Shown piece after piece: positions 1-5,513 of a DNA stretch of 7,494 nucleotides (position 1 is the stretch's first letter; the number at the start of each line of letters is the position of its first letter). The position numbers were made by a program, and so were the translations under genes. This DNA comes from Rhodobacter sp. (GTDB lineage: Bacteria > Pseudomonadota > Alphaproteobacteria > Rhodobacterales > Rhodobacteraceae). The stretch lies in NCBI GenBank assembly GCA_013824055.1, contig PNNE01000221.1, positions 1 to 7,494 of the forward strand. Direction: 5' to 3'. Below the pieces are notes generated by a model. That model searched no databases, had not been told where the DNA came from, and was given only the letters and a program-made list of their open reading frames with translations.

Positions 1-51
1 GCCGCAGTCCCTAGGTTTGCACCAAGACATTGCAATCAAGGGAACCTCGCC

Positions 52-1146
52 ATGACCGAAGCTCTGTTCACCCCGTATGACCTTGGCGAAATCGCGGTCA
101 GGAACCGCATCGTCATGGCCCCGCTGACCCGCAACCGCGCTCGGCCCGAGGATGACACCCCCTATGATCTTCATGCCGAATACTACGCCCAGCGGGCCGG
201 GGCCGGCCTGATCATCACCGAGGGCACCCAGATTTCGCCCGAGGGCAAGGGCTATGCCTGGACCCCCGGCATCCATTCCGCAGCACAGGTCGCGGGATGG
301 CAGGCCGTCACCAAGGCGGTCCATTCCAAGGGCGGCAAGATCGCAGCCCAGTTGTGGCACGTCGGCCGGATCAGCCACACCTCGCTGCAACCGGATGGGG
401 CAGCCCCTGTCGCGCCCTCTGCCATCGGGGCCGCGTCAAAGACCTTTGACGGCACCGGGTTCGTCGAAACCTCGGTCCCCCGCGCGCTGGATCTGGCCGA
501 GATTCCACGCCTGATCGAAGACTACCGCCAGGCCGCGCGCAATGCCGATGCGGCGGGCTTTGACGGAGTCGAGATTCACGCCGCCAACGGCTATCTGATC
601 GACCAGTTCCTGCGCGACACCTCGAACACCCGCACCGATGCCTATGGCGGGTCCATCGCCAACCGCGTCCGCTTCCTGGCCGAGGTGGTGACGGCCGTGA
701 CCGAAATCCTTGGCCCGGGCCGCGTCGGGGTCCGTCTCAGCCCGTTCTCGAACGCCAACAACGTCGGCATCGACAGCGATACGATGGCCACCTTCGGCGC
801 GGCAATCGATGTGCTGAACGCGGCGGGCATTGCCTTCCTGCACATGGTCGAAGGCCAGACCGGCGGCCCGCGCGTCTGGCCGGAGGGCGCGCTGGAGGCT
901 CTGCGCGACCGCTTCGCCGGGGCCTACATCGCCAACAACGGCTATACCCGCGCGACGGCCATTGCGGCTGTCGCGTCGGGCAAGGTCGAGCTGGTGGCAT
1001 TCGGCAAGCTTTACATCTCGAACCCCGACCTGGCCGAGCGTCTGGCCCTGGATGCGCCGTTGAACCCGATGCCGACCGAAGGGCTTTATGGCGGCGGGCG
1101 TGCCGGCTACACCGACTATCCGACCCTGGCCAGAACCGCCGCGTGA
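52..1146 (+). CDS. Alkene reductase, Old Yellow Enzyme family (NemA-like)
   Basis: This is an FMN-dependent, NAD(P)H-using ene-reductase that reduces activated C=C bonds (enones, maleimides) and often nitrate esters or nitroaromatics; it is expected in the cytoplasm. The 364 residues match the usual family length of about 360-370. Visible family landmarks are PLTR (residues 24-27, active-site Thr26), QLWHVGR (100-106), the substrate-binding pair HAANGY (His176/Asn179, with the proton-donor Tyr181), YGGS (198-201), GVRLSP (226-231) and the FMN-phosphate region near FGKLYISNPDL (318-328). The start is supported by AAGGGA at 38-43, eight bases before the ATG. It is monocistronic, with a hairpin terminator just downstream. 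The family assignment is firm. The physiological substrate is not readable from sequence, so nemA is a family-level name only; relatives are also called N-ethylmaleimide reductase, xenobiotic reductase or 12-oxophytodienoate reductase-like. Confidence 0.95.
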   Translation: MTEALFTPYDLGEIAVRNRIVMAPLTRNRARPEDDTPYDLHAEYYAQRAGAGLIITEGTQISPEGKGYAWTPGIHSAAQVAGWQAVTKAVHSKGGKIAAQLWHVGRISHTSLQPDGAAPVAPSAIGAASKTFDGTGFVETSVPRALDLAEIPRLIEDYRQAARNADAAGFDGVEIHAANGYLIDQFLRDTSNTRTDAYGGSIANRVRFLAEVVTAVTEILGPGRVGVRLSPFSNANNVGIDSDTMATFGAAIDVLNAAGIAFLHMVEGQTGGPRVWPEGALEALRDRFAGAYIANNGYTRATAIAAVASGKVELVAFGKLYISNPDLAERLALDAPLNPMPTEGLYGGGRAGYTDYPTLARTAA

Positions 1147-1161
1147 TCCGGTGACGACTGC

Positions 1162-1192
1162 CCGGACCCGGCGACGGGTCCGGCGCTTTCTT
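1162..1192 (+). terminator. Intrinsic terminator after the alkene reductase
   Basis: A perfect 9-bp GC-rich stem (1162-1170 with 1175-1183) closes a GCGA tetraloop and is followed by CGCTTTCTTG. It begins 15 bases after the reductase stop codon, so it should separate that gene from lon. The T-tract is short and interrupted, so termination may be partial. Confidence 0.75.
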
Positions 1193-1241
1193 GCCTTGCA
1201 CCAATTCACGCAGAGGTTCATTCTGCCGAACCAAAGCAGAA

Positions 1242-1270
1242 CTTGAATCCCTCGCAAAGGGACCACAAGT
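1242..1270 (+). promoter_or_regulatory. Candidate heat-shock (sigma-32) promoter of lon
   Basis: CTTGAA at 1242-1247 matches the sigma-32 -35 element. After a 15-base spacer comes CCACAAGT (1263-1270), which only partly resembles the CCCCATNT -10 box. lon is a known sigma-32 target in many proteobacteria, which makes the position, about 80 bases before the lon ATG, sensible. The spacer contains a perfect 5-bp dyad, TCCCT-N5-AGGGA (1248-1262). The -35 match is seen directly; the -10 element and the function are inferred. Confidence 0.4.
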
Positions 1271-1348
1271 TTACAACTCTGAAGGCGGAGCGGGCAGGGT
1301 TGCCGATGGTCGGGACCCCGCTGCGCTGCCGCAAACGAAGGTAGACAC

Positions 1349-2881
1349 ATGAGCACCCAAAGCTATCCGGTCCTGCCCCTGCGCGACATCGTGGTGTTTC
1401 CCCACATGATCGTGCCGCTCTTCGTCGGCCGCGAGAAATCGGTCCGCGCGCTGGAAGAGGTGATGCAGGACGACAAGCAGATCCTGCTGTCCTCGCAGAA
1501 GGACCCGACGGCCGATGATCCGGCGTCGGACGACATCTTCCGCGTCGGCGTTCTGGCAAATGTCCTGCAGCTGCTGAAACTGCCCGATGGCACCGTGAAG
1601 GTGCTGGTCGAGGGCAAGTCGCGCGTGAAGATCACCGGGTTCGTCGAGAACCCGGCCTTCTTCGAGGCGACGGCCGAGACCCTGCCGGAAACTGACGGCG
1701 ACGCCACCTCGGTCGAGGCGCTGGTCCGCGCGGTCAGCGAGGAATTCGAACGCTATTCCAAGGTGAAGAAGAACATCCCCGAAGAGGCCCTGGCCGCCGT
1801 TTCGGACACGCGTGAGCCTGCGCGCCTGGCCGACCTTGTCGCCGGCCACCTGGGCGTCGATGTCGCGCAAAAGCAGGTGATCCTGGAAACGCTGGACGTC
1901 GCCGAGCGGCTGGAAAAGGTCTACGGCCACATGCAGGGCGAACTTTCGGTCCTGCAGGTCGAGAAGAAGATCAAGACCCGCGTCAAGACCCAGATGGAGA
2001 AGACCCAGCGGGAATACTATCTGAACGAGCAGATGAAGGCCATCCAGAAGGAACTTGGCGACGGCGAGGACGGCCAGAACGAGGTCGCCGAGCTGGAGGC
2101 CCGCATTGCCAGGACGCAGCTGTCGAAAGAGGCGCGCGAAAAGGCCGAGGCCGAGCTGAAGAAGCTGAAGTCGATGTCGCCGATGTCGGCCGAGGCGACG
2201 GTGGTGCGCAACTACCTCGACTGGCTGCTGGGCGTGCCCTGGGGCGTGAAGTCGCGCGTCAAGAAGGACCTCGGCGCCGCGCAGAAGGTGCTGGATACCG
2301 ACCACTTCGGCCTGGACAAGGTCAAGGAGCGGATCGTCGAGTATCTGGCGGTGCAGGCCCGGTCGACCAAGCTGAAGGGGCCGATCCTGTGCCTTGTCGG
2401 CCCTCCGGGCGTCGGCAAGACCTCGCTGGGGCGGTCGGTGGCAAAGGCCACGGGGCGCGAGTTCATTCGCATTTCGCTGGGCGGGGTGCGCGACGAATCC
2501 GAAATCCGCGGCCACCGGCGCACCTACATCGGCTCGATGCCCGGCAAGATCATCCAGTCGCTGAAGAAGGCCAAGACCACCAACCCGCTGATCCTGCTCG
2601 ATGAAATCGACAAGATGGGCCAGGACTTCCGCGGCGACCCGGCCAGCGCACTGCTGGAGGTGCTGGACCCCGAACAGAACAACACCTTCGTCGATCACTA
2701 CCTCGAGGTGGAGTATGATCTGTCCAACGTGATGTTCATCACCACGTCGAACAGCTACAACATGCCCGGCCCCCTGCTGGACCGGATGGAGATCATCCCG
2801 CTGGCCGGCTACACCGAGGACGAAAAGCGCGAGATCGCGCGCGGGCACCTCTTGCCCAAGCAGATCGCCGCGAACGGGTGA
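1349..2881 (+). CDS. lon: Lon N-terminal half: substrate domain, coiled coil, AAA+ core
   Basis: This 510-residue reading frame holds the Lon N-terminal domain (about residues 6-200, starting YPVLPLRDIVVFPHM), a charged coiled-coil linker (about 200-275, with the conserved REYYLNEQMKAIQKELG at 221-237), and most of the AAA+ module. Walker A is GPPGVGKT (351-358), Walker B is LLDEID (416-421), the pore-loop region is YIGSMPG (393-399), and the sensor-1 region lies around TTSNS (465-469). It ends at Gly510 inside the alpha-helical lid of the AAA+ module, which is not a natural domain boundary. If the truncation were real, the product could bind ATP but would have neither the complete lid, the sensor-2 region nor the protease domain, and would not be expected to act as Lon. 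Confidence 0.93.
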   Translation: MSTQSYPVLPLRDIVVFPHMIVPLFVGREKSVRALEEVMQDDKQILLSSQKDPTADDPASDDIFRVGVLANVLQLLKLPDGTVKVLVEGKSRVKITGFVENPAFFEATAETLPETDGDATSVEALVRAVSEEFERYSKVKKNIPEEALAAVSDTREPARLADLVAGHLGVDVAQKQVILETLDVAERLEKVYGHMQGELSVLQVEKKIKTRVKTQMEKTQREYYLNEQMKAIQKELGDGEDGQNEVAELEARIARTQLSKEAREKAEAELKKLKSMSPMSAEATVVRNYLDWLLGVPWGVKSRVKKDLGAAQKVLDTDHFGLDKVKERIVEYLAVQARSTKLKGPILCLVGPPGVGKTSLGRSVAKATGREFIRISLGGVRDESEIRGHRRTYIGSMPGKIIQSLKKAKTTNPLILLDEIDKMGQDFRGDPASALLEVLDPEQNNTFVDHYLEVEYDLSNVMFITTSNSYNMPGPLLDRMEIIPLAGYTEDEKREIARGHLLPKQIAANG

Positions 2882-3747
2882 AGAAGGGCGAGTTCAGCGT
2901 CAGCGATGACGCGCTGACCCATGTCATCCGCTACTACACCCGCGAGGCGGGCGTGCGGAACCTGGAGCGTGAAATCGCCAAGCTGGCCCGGAAAGCCGTG
3001 ACGGAAATCCTTAAGGGCAAGACCAGGAAGGTCGAGGTCGATCCCGCCAAGGTCGAGGAATTCCTGGGCGTCCAGCGCCACCGCTATGGCCTGGCCGAAA
3101 AGGAAGACCAGGTCGGCGTGGTCACGGGTCTGGCCTGGACCAGCGTCGGCGGCGATCTGCTGCAGATCGAAGCGCTGAAGCTGCCGGGCAAGGGCCGGAT
3201 GAAGACGACCGGGAAACTGGGCGATGTCATGAAGGAATCGATCGATGCGGCGGCGTCCTATGTCCGCTCGATCAGCCCGCAAATCGGGGTGAAGCCGCCG
3301 AAGTTCGAGGCGATGGACATCCACGTCCACGTCCCGGATGGGGCAACGCCAAAGGACGGCCCCTCGGCCGGTCTGGCGATGGTCACCTCCATCGTGTCGG
3401 TCCTGACGGGGATTCCGGTCCGCAAGGACATCGCCATGACCGGCGAGGTCAGCTTGCGCGGCAATGCGATGCCGATCGGCGGGCTGAAGGAAAAGCTGCT
3501 TGCCGCGTTGCGGGGCGGGATCAAGACCGTCTTCATCCCGGAAGAGAACGCCAAGGACCTGGCCGAAATTCCGGCGAACGTGAAGGAAGGTCTGACGATC
3601 ATCCCGGTGAGCCATGTCCGCGAGGTTCTGGCCCAGGCGCTGGTGCGTCAGCCCGAGCCGGTGGAATGGGACGAGGCGGCGGAAGAGGCCGCCGCAGCGG
3701 CGCGGGCAGCGGGCGGTGTGGTGCCTCCGGTCCAGACCGCGCACTGA
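2878..3747 (+). CDS. lon: Lon C-terminal half: AAA+ lid and Ser-Lys protease domain
   Basis: This 289-residue frame begins at the break with KKGEFSVSDDAL and continues through the lid signature YYTREAGVRNLEREIAKLAR (19-38), which carries the sensor-2 region. The Lon protease domain follows. The catalytic dyad is intact: Ser163 in PKDGPSAG (158-165) and Lys206 in GGLKEKLLAALRGG (201-214), corresponding to Ser679 and Lys722 of E. coli Lon. The Ala/Glu-rich C-terminal tail after about residue 260 is ordinary for this group. The nominal GTG start overlaps the upstream TGA as GTGA, a layout that can permit re-initiation, but I see no purine-rich ribosome binding site in the 15 bases before it. I therefore read this as the continuation of one lon gene rather than as a separate gene. 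Confidence 0.9.
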   Translation: MKKGEFSVSDDALTHVIRYYTREAGVRNLEREIAKLARKAVTEILKGKTRKVEVDPAKVEEFLGVQRHRYGLAEKEDQVGVVTGLAWTSVGGDLLQIEALKLPGKGRMKTTGKLGDVMKESIDAAASYVRSISPQIGVKPPKFEAMDIHVHVPDGATPKDGPSAGLAMVTSIVSVLTGIPVRKDIAMTGEVSLRGNAMPIGGLKEKLLAALRGGIKTVFIPEENAKDLAEIPANVKEGLTIIPVSHVREVLAQALVRQPEPVEWDEAAEEAAAAARAAGGVVPPVQTAH

Positions 3748-3766
3748 CCTGCGACTGACAGAACCG

Positions 3767-3795
3767 GACGGGCGCGCCAGACCGGCGCGCCCGTC
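3767..3795 (+). terminator. Hairpin terminator after lon
   Basis: A perfect 12-bp GC-rich stem (3767-3778 with 3784-3795) around the 5-base loop AGACC begins 19 bases after the lon stop codon. No run of T follows (GTCGTCTGG), so it is an atypical, T-poor terminator or an mRNA-end stabilising hairpin. Confidence 0.65.
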
Positions 3796-3812
3796 GTCGT
3801 CTGGCGCTTCGG

Positions 3813-3845
3813 CTGCACCCCCGGACTGCACCCCCGGACTGCACC
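3813..3845 (+). repeat. 13-bp tandem direct repeat, two and a half copies
   Basis: CTGCACCCCCGGA occurs at 3813-3825 and again without a gap at 3826-3838. A partial third copy, CTGCACC, is at 3839-3845. It sits in the gap between the lon hairpin and the HU-like gene. Copy number could vary by replication slippage. No function is evident. Confidence 0.85.
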
Positions 3846-3883
3846 GACGAACCTGCGCCACTTATCGCTGGTCGCCTTGGCGA

Positions 3884-3905
3884 TCGCTGCGTAATGTCGC
3901 AGCGA
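3884..3905. promoter_or_regulatory. 8-bp inverted repeat upstream of the HU-like gene
   Basis: TCGCTGCG (3884-3891) and CGCAGCGA (3898-3905) form a perfect inverted repeat around TAATGT, ending 24 bases before the HU-like start codon. It overlaps GCGATCGC (3880-3887), itself a perfect 8-bp palindrome. It could be an operator for a dimeric regulator or a 5'-leader hairpin near the ribosome binding site. The symmetry is seen directly; the role is inferred. Confidence 0.45.
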
Positions 3906-3920
3906 CGCAATAAACCGGAA

Positions 3921-3925
3921 GAAGG
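3921..3925 (+). promoter_or_regulatory. Ribosome binding site that sets the HU-like start
   Basis: GAAGG lies four bases before ATG 3930. The alternative in-frame ATG at 3894 falls inside the inverted repeat at 3884-3905 and has no comparable purine-rich site, so 3930 is preferred. Confidence 0.7.
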
Positions 3926-3929
3926 CATC

Positions 3930-4337
3930 ATGGCTCCGCGCACGCCCAAGGACCCCGAGACCAAGCCCGCAAAGGCGCCCAAGCCCGCGCGGCCGGCGAA
4001 GGCGAAGCCCGCGGCTGACGCCAAAGGCAAGCCCGTCCTGACCGTGGTCGAGGCGGCCGCACCCGAAACCAGGGCTGCCACGGTCAGGCTGAAGGACCTG
4101 GTCGACAGCGTGGCCGGCACCACGGGCGGCAGGAAGGCAGAGGTGAAAGCGACGGTCGAGGCGACCCTTGCCGCCTTGGGCGAGGCGCTGGCCACCGGCA
4201 AGTCGCTGGCGGTGCCGCCCCTGGGCAAGCTGCGCGTGGTCAAGACCAAGGGGCCGGCTCTGACGCTGAAGCTGCGGCTGGCCGATGGCGCGAAAGCTGC
4301 CGGATTGGCCCTTGCGGAGGACGGCGAGGATGGCTAG
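3930..4337 (+). CDS. HU-family-like DNA-binding protein with basic N-terminal tail
   Basis: This is a 135-residue protein, probably a small nucleoid-associated DNA-binding protein. Residues 1-35 are a low-complexity Lys/Pro/Ala tail resembling eukaryotic H1-type tails. Residues of about 52-128 resemble HU/IHF: KDLVDSVAGTTGGRKAEVKATVEATLAALGEALATGKSLAVPPLGKLRV aligns by eye with the HU helices and the first beta strands. Unlike canonical HU (about 90 residues), the arm motif around GRNPxTG is absent and is replaced by a short KTKGPALTLKLRL stretch. DNA wrapping by intercalating prolines is therefore uncertain. The gene lies between lon and tRNA-Val, and its stop is 25 bases from the tRNA with no terminator between, so the two are probably co-transcribed. 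HU family is the best call; the exact function is unknown. Confidence 0.82.
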   Translation: MAPRTPKDPETKPAKAPKPARPAKAKPAADAKGKPVLTVVEAAAPETRAATVRLKDLVDSVAGTTGGRKAEVKATVEATLAALGEALATGKSLAVPPLGKLRVVKTKGPALTLKLRLADGAKAAGLALAEDGEDG

Positions 4338-4362
4338 AACCCCCGCACCGAGTTTTGAGTTC

Positions 4363-4437
4363 GGGCGATTAGCTCAGCGGTAGAGCGCTTCGTTCACATC
4401 GAAGATGTCAGCGGTTCAAATCCGTTATCGCCCACCA
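4363..4437 (+). tRNA. tRNA-Val (anticodon CAC)
   Basis: A complete cloverleaf is present. The acceptor stem GGGCGAT pairs with ATCGCCC (7 bp). The D-arm AGCTCAGCGGTAGAGC follows, then an anticodon stem CTTCG/CGAAG around loop TTCACAT with anticodon CAC at 4395-4397, and a T-arm AGCGG-TTCAAAT-CCGTT. The discriminator is A4434 and CCA is encoded at 4435-4437. It reads the valine codon GUG, one of the common valine codons expected in a GC-rich genome. No separate promoter is obvious in the 25 bases after the HU-like gene, so it is probably processed from a shared transcript. Confidence 0.97.
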
Positions 4438-4445
4438 TCATGGCC

Positions 4446-4480
4446 AAGGCGCGTCTCTCGGGACGCGCCTTTCGTGTTTT
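4446..4480 (+). terminator. Rho-independent terminator after tRNA-Val
   Basis: A 10-bp perfect stem (AAGGCGCGTC at 4446-4455 with GACGCGCCTT at 4462-4471) around a 6-base loop is followed by TTCGTGTTTT. The plus-strand T-tract makes it a textbook terminator for the HU-tRNA unit. Read from the other strand it lies about 20 bases beyond the stop of the convergent small membrane gene, preceded there by AAAACACGAA, so it may also help stop that transcript. Confidence 0.88.
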
Positions 4481-4501
4481 CAGGGGCCTTCGTCCTGAAA
4501 A

Positions 4502-4711
4502 TCAGACCAGCGCCCCCCGTGCGCGAAAATGGTAGCCCAGCCACAGAAGGGCGGCGGCGATCACGACGACCGTGGTTAGGATCACGACCTGAGGCGTCCC
4601 AAGCGCCGCAAAGACACCGTGGACGATGTCGCCGAAGCAGAGCGCGATGTAGCCCAGCAGCGAGACGGCAAGGACCGGGACCGCAGCGGCGATCACTGCA
4701 GACTTCGCCAC
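4502..4711 (-). CDS. Small hypothetical membrane protein, two predicted helices
   Basis: I do not recognise the family of this 69-residue protein. It has two strongly hydrophobic stretches, about residues 4-25 (AVIAAAVPVLAVSLLGYIALCF) and 39-59 (PQVVILTTVVVIAAALLWLGY). They are separated by a short loop with Asp28 and His31, and the protein ends in a basic FRARG tail, so it should be an inner-membrane hairpin. Third codon positions are overwhelmingly G or C, like the neighbouring genes, which supports real coding. The start is GTG at 4711 with a purine-rich ACAGGA just before it, at shorter than ideal spacing. Its first 20 codons or so lie antisense to the edge of the TetR remnant. It converges on the tRNA-Val terminator. 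Confidence 0.6.
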   Translation of the reverse strand: MAKSAVIAAAVPVLAVSLLGYIALCFGDIVHGVFAALGTPQVVILTTVVVIAAALLWLGYHFRARGALV

Positions 4712-5033
4712 AATCCTGTCGGTGCTGGCGGAAATTGCAGAGCAGGGCGGGAGCCTGTCCGACTATTACCGGGCCTATCTTGCGACGGACCACAGAGACC
4801 ACTTCGTCTGGGGTTGCCCGATCTCGCCTCTGGCGGCCGAGATCGGCCGGACCGCCAAACCGGTCCAGCAGGCGTTCGCCGAAGGGTTGCAGCGCAATCT
4901 TGATGCCATCGCGGCCTTGTCCGGCATAGCGGACAAGGCTGACGCCTCTGCTTACGCCATGACGTCCCTGGCAACCCTTTCAGGTGCGATGGCCTTGGCA
5001 AGGGCGACAAGAACCTGCGATCCCGCCATGTTA
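4692..5033 (+). pseudogene. TetR-family regulator remnant, DNA-binding domain missing
   Basis: The frame encodes a recognisable TetR/AcrR C-terminal ligand-binding region. YYRAYLATDHRDHFVWGCPISPLAAEIGRTAKPVQQAFAEGLQRNLDAIAAL, then SLATLSGAMALARAT and DPAML, follow the usual pattern of Y-L-S-x-x-HRD, GCP-I-A-x-LA-x-E, V-x-x-AF-x-x-GL, and MVGALxLARA. The N-terminal helix-turn-helix of roughly 60-70 residues is absent. The frame is closed by a TAG at 4650, only about 14 codons before the recognisable part, and no HTH sequence is seen upstream in any frame. There is no convincing start or ribosome binding site. The 3' end diverges and runs in frame, without a stop, into the DUF4177 gene. Codons such as AGA, ATA and ACA are commoner here than in neighbouring genes, consistent with decay. 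A functional regulator is unlikely. Confidence 0.65.
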
Positions 5034-5120
5034 CGCCCATCAGGCATGGTTCTGCCGGGAAGCCTCTTGGTGATTTGCGCTATACGTCGGAATCTCTTAT
5101 CACTTCTGCAAATCCTGGCT

Positions 5121-5125
5121 GGGAG
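5121..5125 (+). promoter_or_regulatory. Ribosome binding site that sets the DUF4177 start
   Basis: GGGAG lies seven bases before ATG 5133. It picks that ATG over the far upstream in-frame GTG at 4722, which would fuse the TetR remnant to the DUF4177 protein. Confidence 0.75.
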
Positions 5126-5132
5126 CAATCCG

Positions 5133-5513
5133 ATGCAGCGTTACGAGTTCAAGGTCATTCCGGCCCCCAGGCGGGGCGAAAAGGCGCGTGGGGTCAAGAC
5201 CTCCGAGGATCGCTTTGCCCTGGCTCTGACCAACCTGATGAACGAACTCGGCGCCGAAGGCTGGGACTATGTCCGCGCTGATTCCTTGCCCTGCGATGAG
5301 CGCGCCGGGTTCACCGGGACCAAGACCACCTTCCATAACGTGCTGGTCTTCCGTCGTGCGGTCCCGTCCCTGTCGGCAGAAACGCCGGTTTCGAACCGCC
5401 TGATCCTGCAGGACGCCGTCCCTGCCAGCCCGCGGCTTGGCCCGGCCGAATCTCCGGTTCCCGGAAAGGCGCCTGCGATCGGCCCCGCCAACCCGAACCT
5501 CGCGGCCGAGTGA
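5133..5513 (+). CDS. DUF4177 domain-containing protein
   Basis: This 126-residue protein is of unknown function. Residues of about 1-76 (MQRYEFKVIPAPRRGEKARG onward, with LMNELGAEGWDYVRADSLP and FHNVLVFRR) match my recollection of the small DUF4177 proteins common in Rhodobacterales. Its hallmark is the N-LG-AEGW-x-Y/L core near residues 38-47. Residues 77-126 are a Pro/Ala-rich, probably disordered tail. There is no signal peptide or membrane segment, so it should be cytoplasmic. The start is chosen by the GGGAG site and by the position where the conserved domain begins. The same frame is open upstream through the TetR remnant, so an automatic caller could report an artificial 263-residue fusion. 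It converges with the aminotransferase gene with no bases between the two stops. Confidence 0.82.
   Translation: MQRYEFKVIPAPRRGEKARGVKTSEDRFALALTNLMNELGAEGWDYVRADSLPCDERAGFTGTKTTFHNVLVFRRAVPSLSAETPVSNRLILQDAVPASPRLGPAESPVPGKAPAIGPANPNLAAE

Larger units (their letters stand above)
1349..3747 (+). pseudogene. lon: lon: ATP-dependent endopeptidase La, frameshifted (whole gene)
   Basis: Lon is a hexameric AAA+ serine protease of the cytoplasm that degrades misfolded proteins and specific regulators. Joined across the frame break, the gene gives about 799 residues, the full length of an alphaproteobacterial Lon, with all domains in order: N-terminal substrate domain, coiled coil, AAA+ ATPase, protease. 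Reading stops at TGA 2879-2881 and resumes in the -1 frame from GTG 2878. Family members have Asn-Gly-Leu-Lys-Lys here, so one missing C between GGG and TG (GGGCTGAAG to GGGTGAAG) explains the break exactly. Both sides are otherwise undamaged, so this is either a sequencing or assembly indel or a very recent mutation. GAAGG at 1337-1341 lies seven bases before the ATG. The gene stands alone, between a terminator upstream and a hairpin downstream. The two halves are described separately. Confidence 0.9.

Noticed and set aside
10..35. CCTAGG palindrome and TTGC-N11-GCAA dyad upstream of the alkene reductase as a regulator site
   Set aside because: The half-sites are only four bases, and such short symmetry is expected by chance. 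It could be looked at again only if conserved in relatives.
436..1356. 306-codon minus-strand frame across the alkene reductase and lon leader
   Set aside because: It is the reverse shadow of the reductase, Arg/Gly-rich with no recognisable domain, and crosses a terminator and the lon promoter region.
1271..2848. Long open frame of 525 codons on the minus strand, antisense to lon
   Set aside because: It is a shadow of GC-rich lon coding sequence; the translation is low-complexity Leu/Asp/His/Arg/Gly-rich with no family resemblance, while the plus strand is unmistakably Lon.
2866..2884. Programmed -1 ribosomal frameshift in lon
   Set aside because: There is no X-XXY-YYZ slippery heptamer before the TGA and no obvious downstream stimulatory hairpin; Lon is not known to use recoding. 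A lost base is simpler.
2809..3861. 350-codon minus-strand frame across the Lon C-terminal half
   Set aside because: It is a shadow frame with Arg/Asp/His-rich composition, and it covers the lon terminator and part of the tandem repeat.
4363..4437. tRNA-Val as an integration site for a mobile element
   Set aside because: The tRNA 3' end is not repeated elsewhere in the window and no integrase or phage gene is present.
4405..4929. 174-codon frame starting inside tRNA-Val (MSAVQIRYRPP...)
   Set aside because: This is the classic false frame read from a tRNA T-arm; it runs through the terminator and is Arg/Ser-rich with no domain.
4722..5513. A single 263-residue protein fusing the TetR region to DUF4177
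   Set aside because: The GTG at 4722 lies mid-domain without a ribosome binding site, whereas GGGAG-N7-ATG at 5133 exactly precedes the DUF4177 domain. The open frame between them looks accidental.
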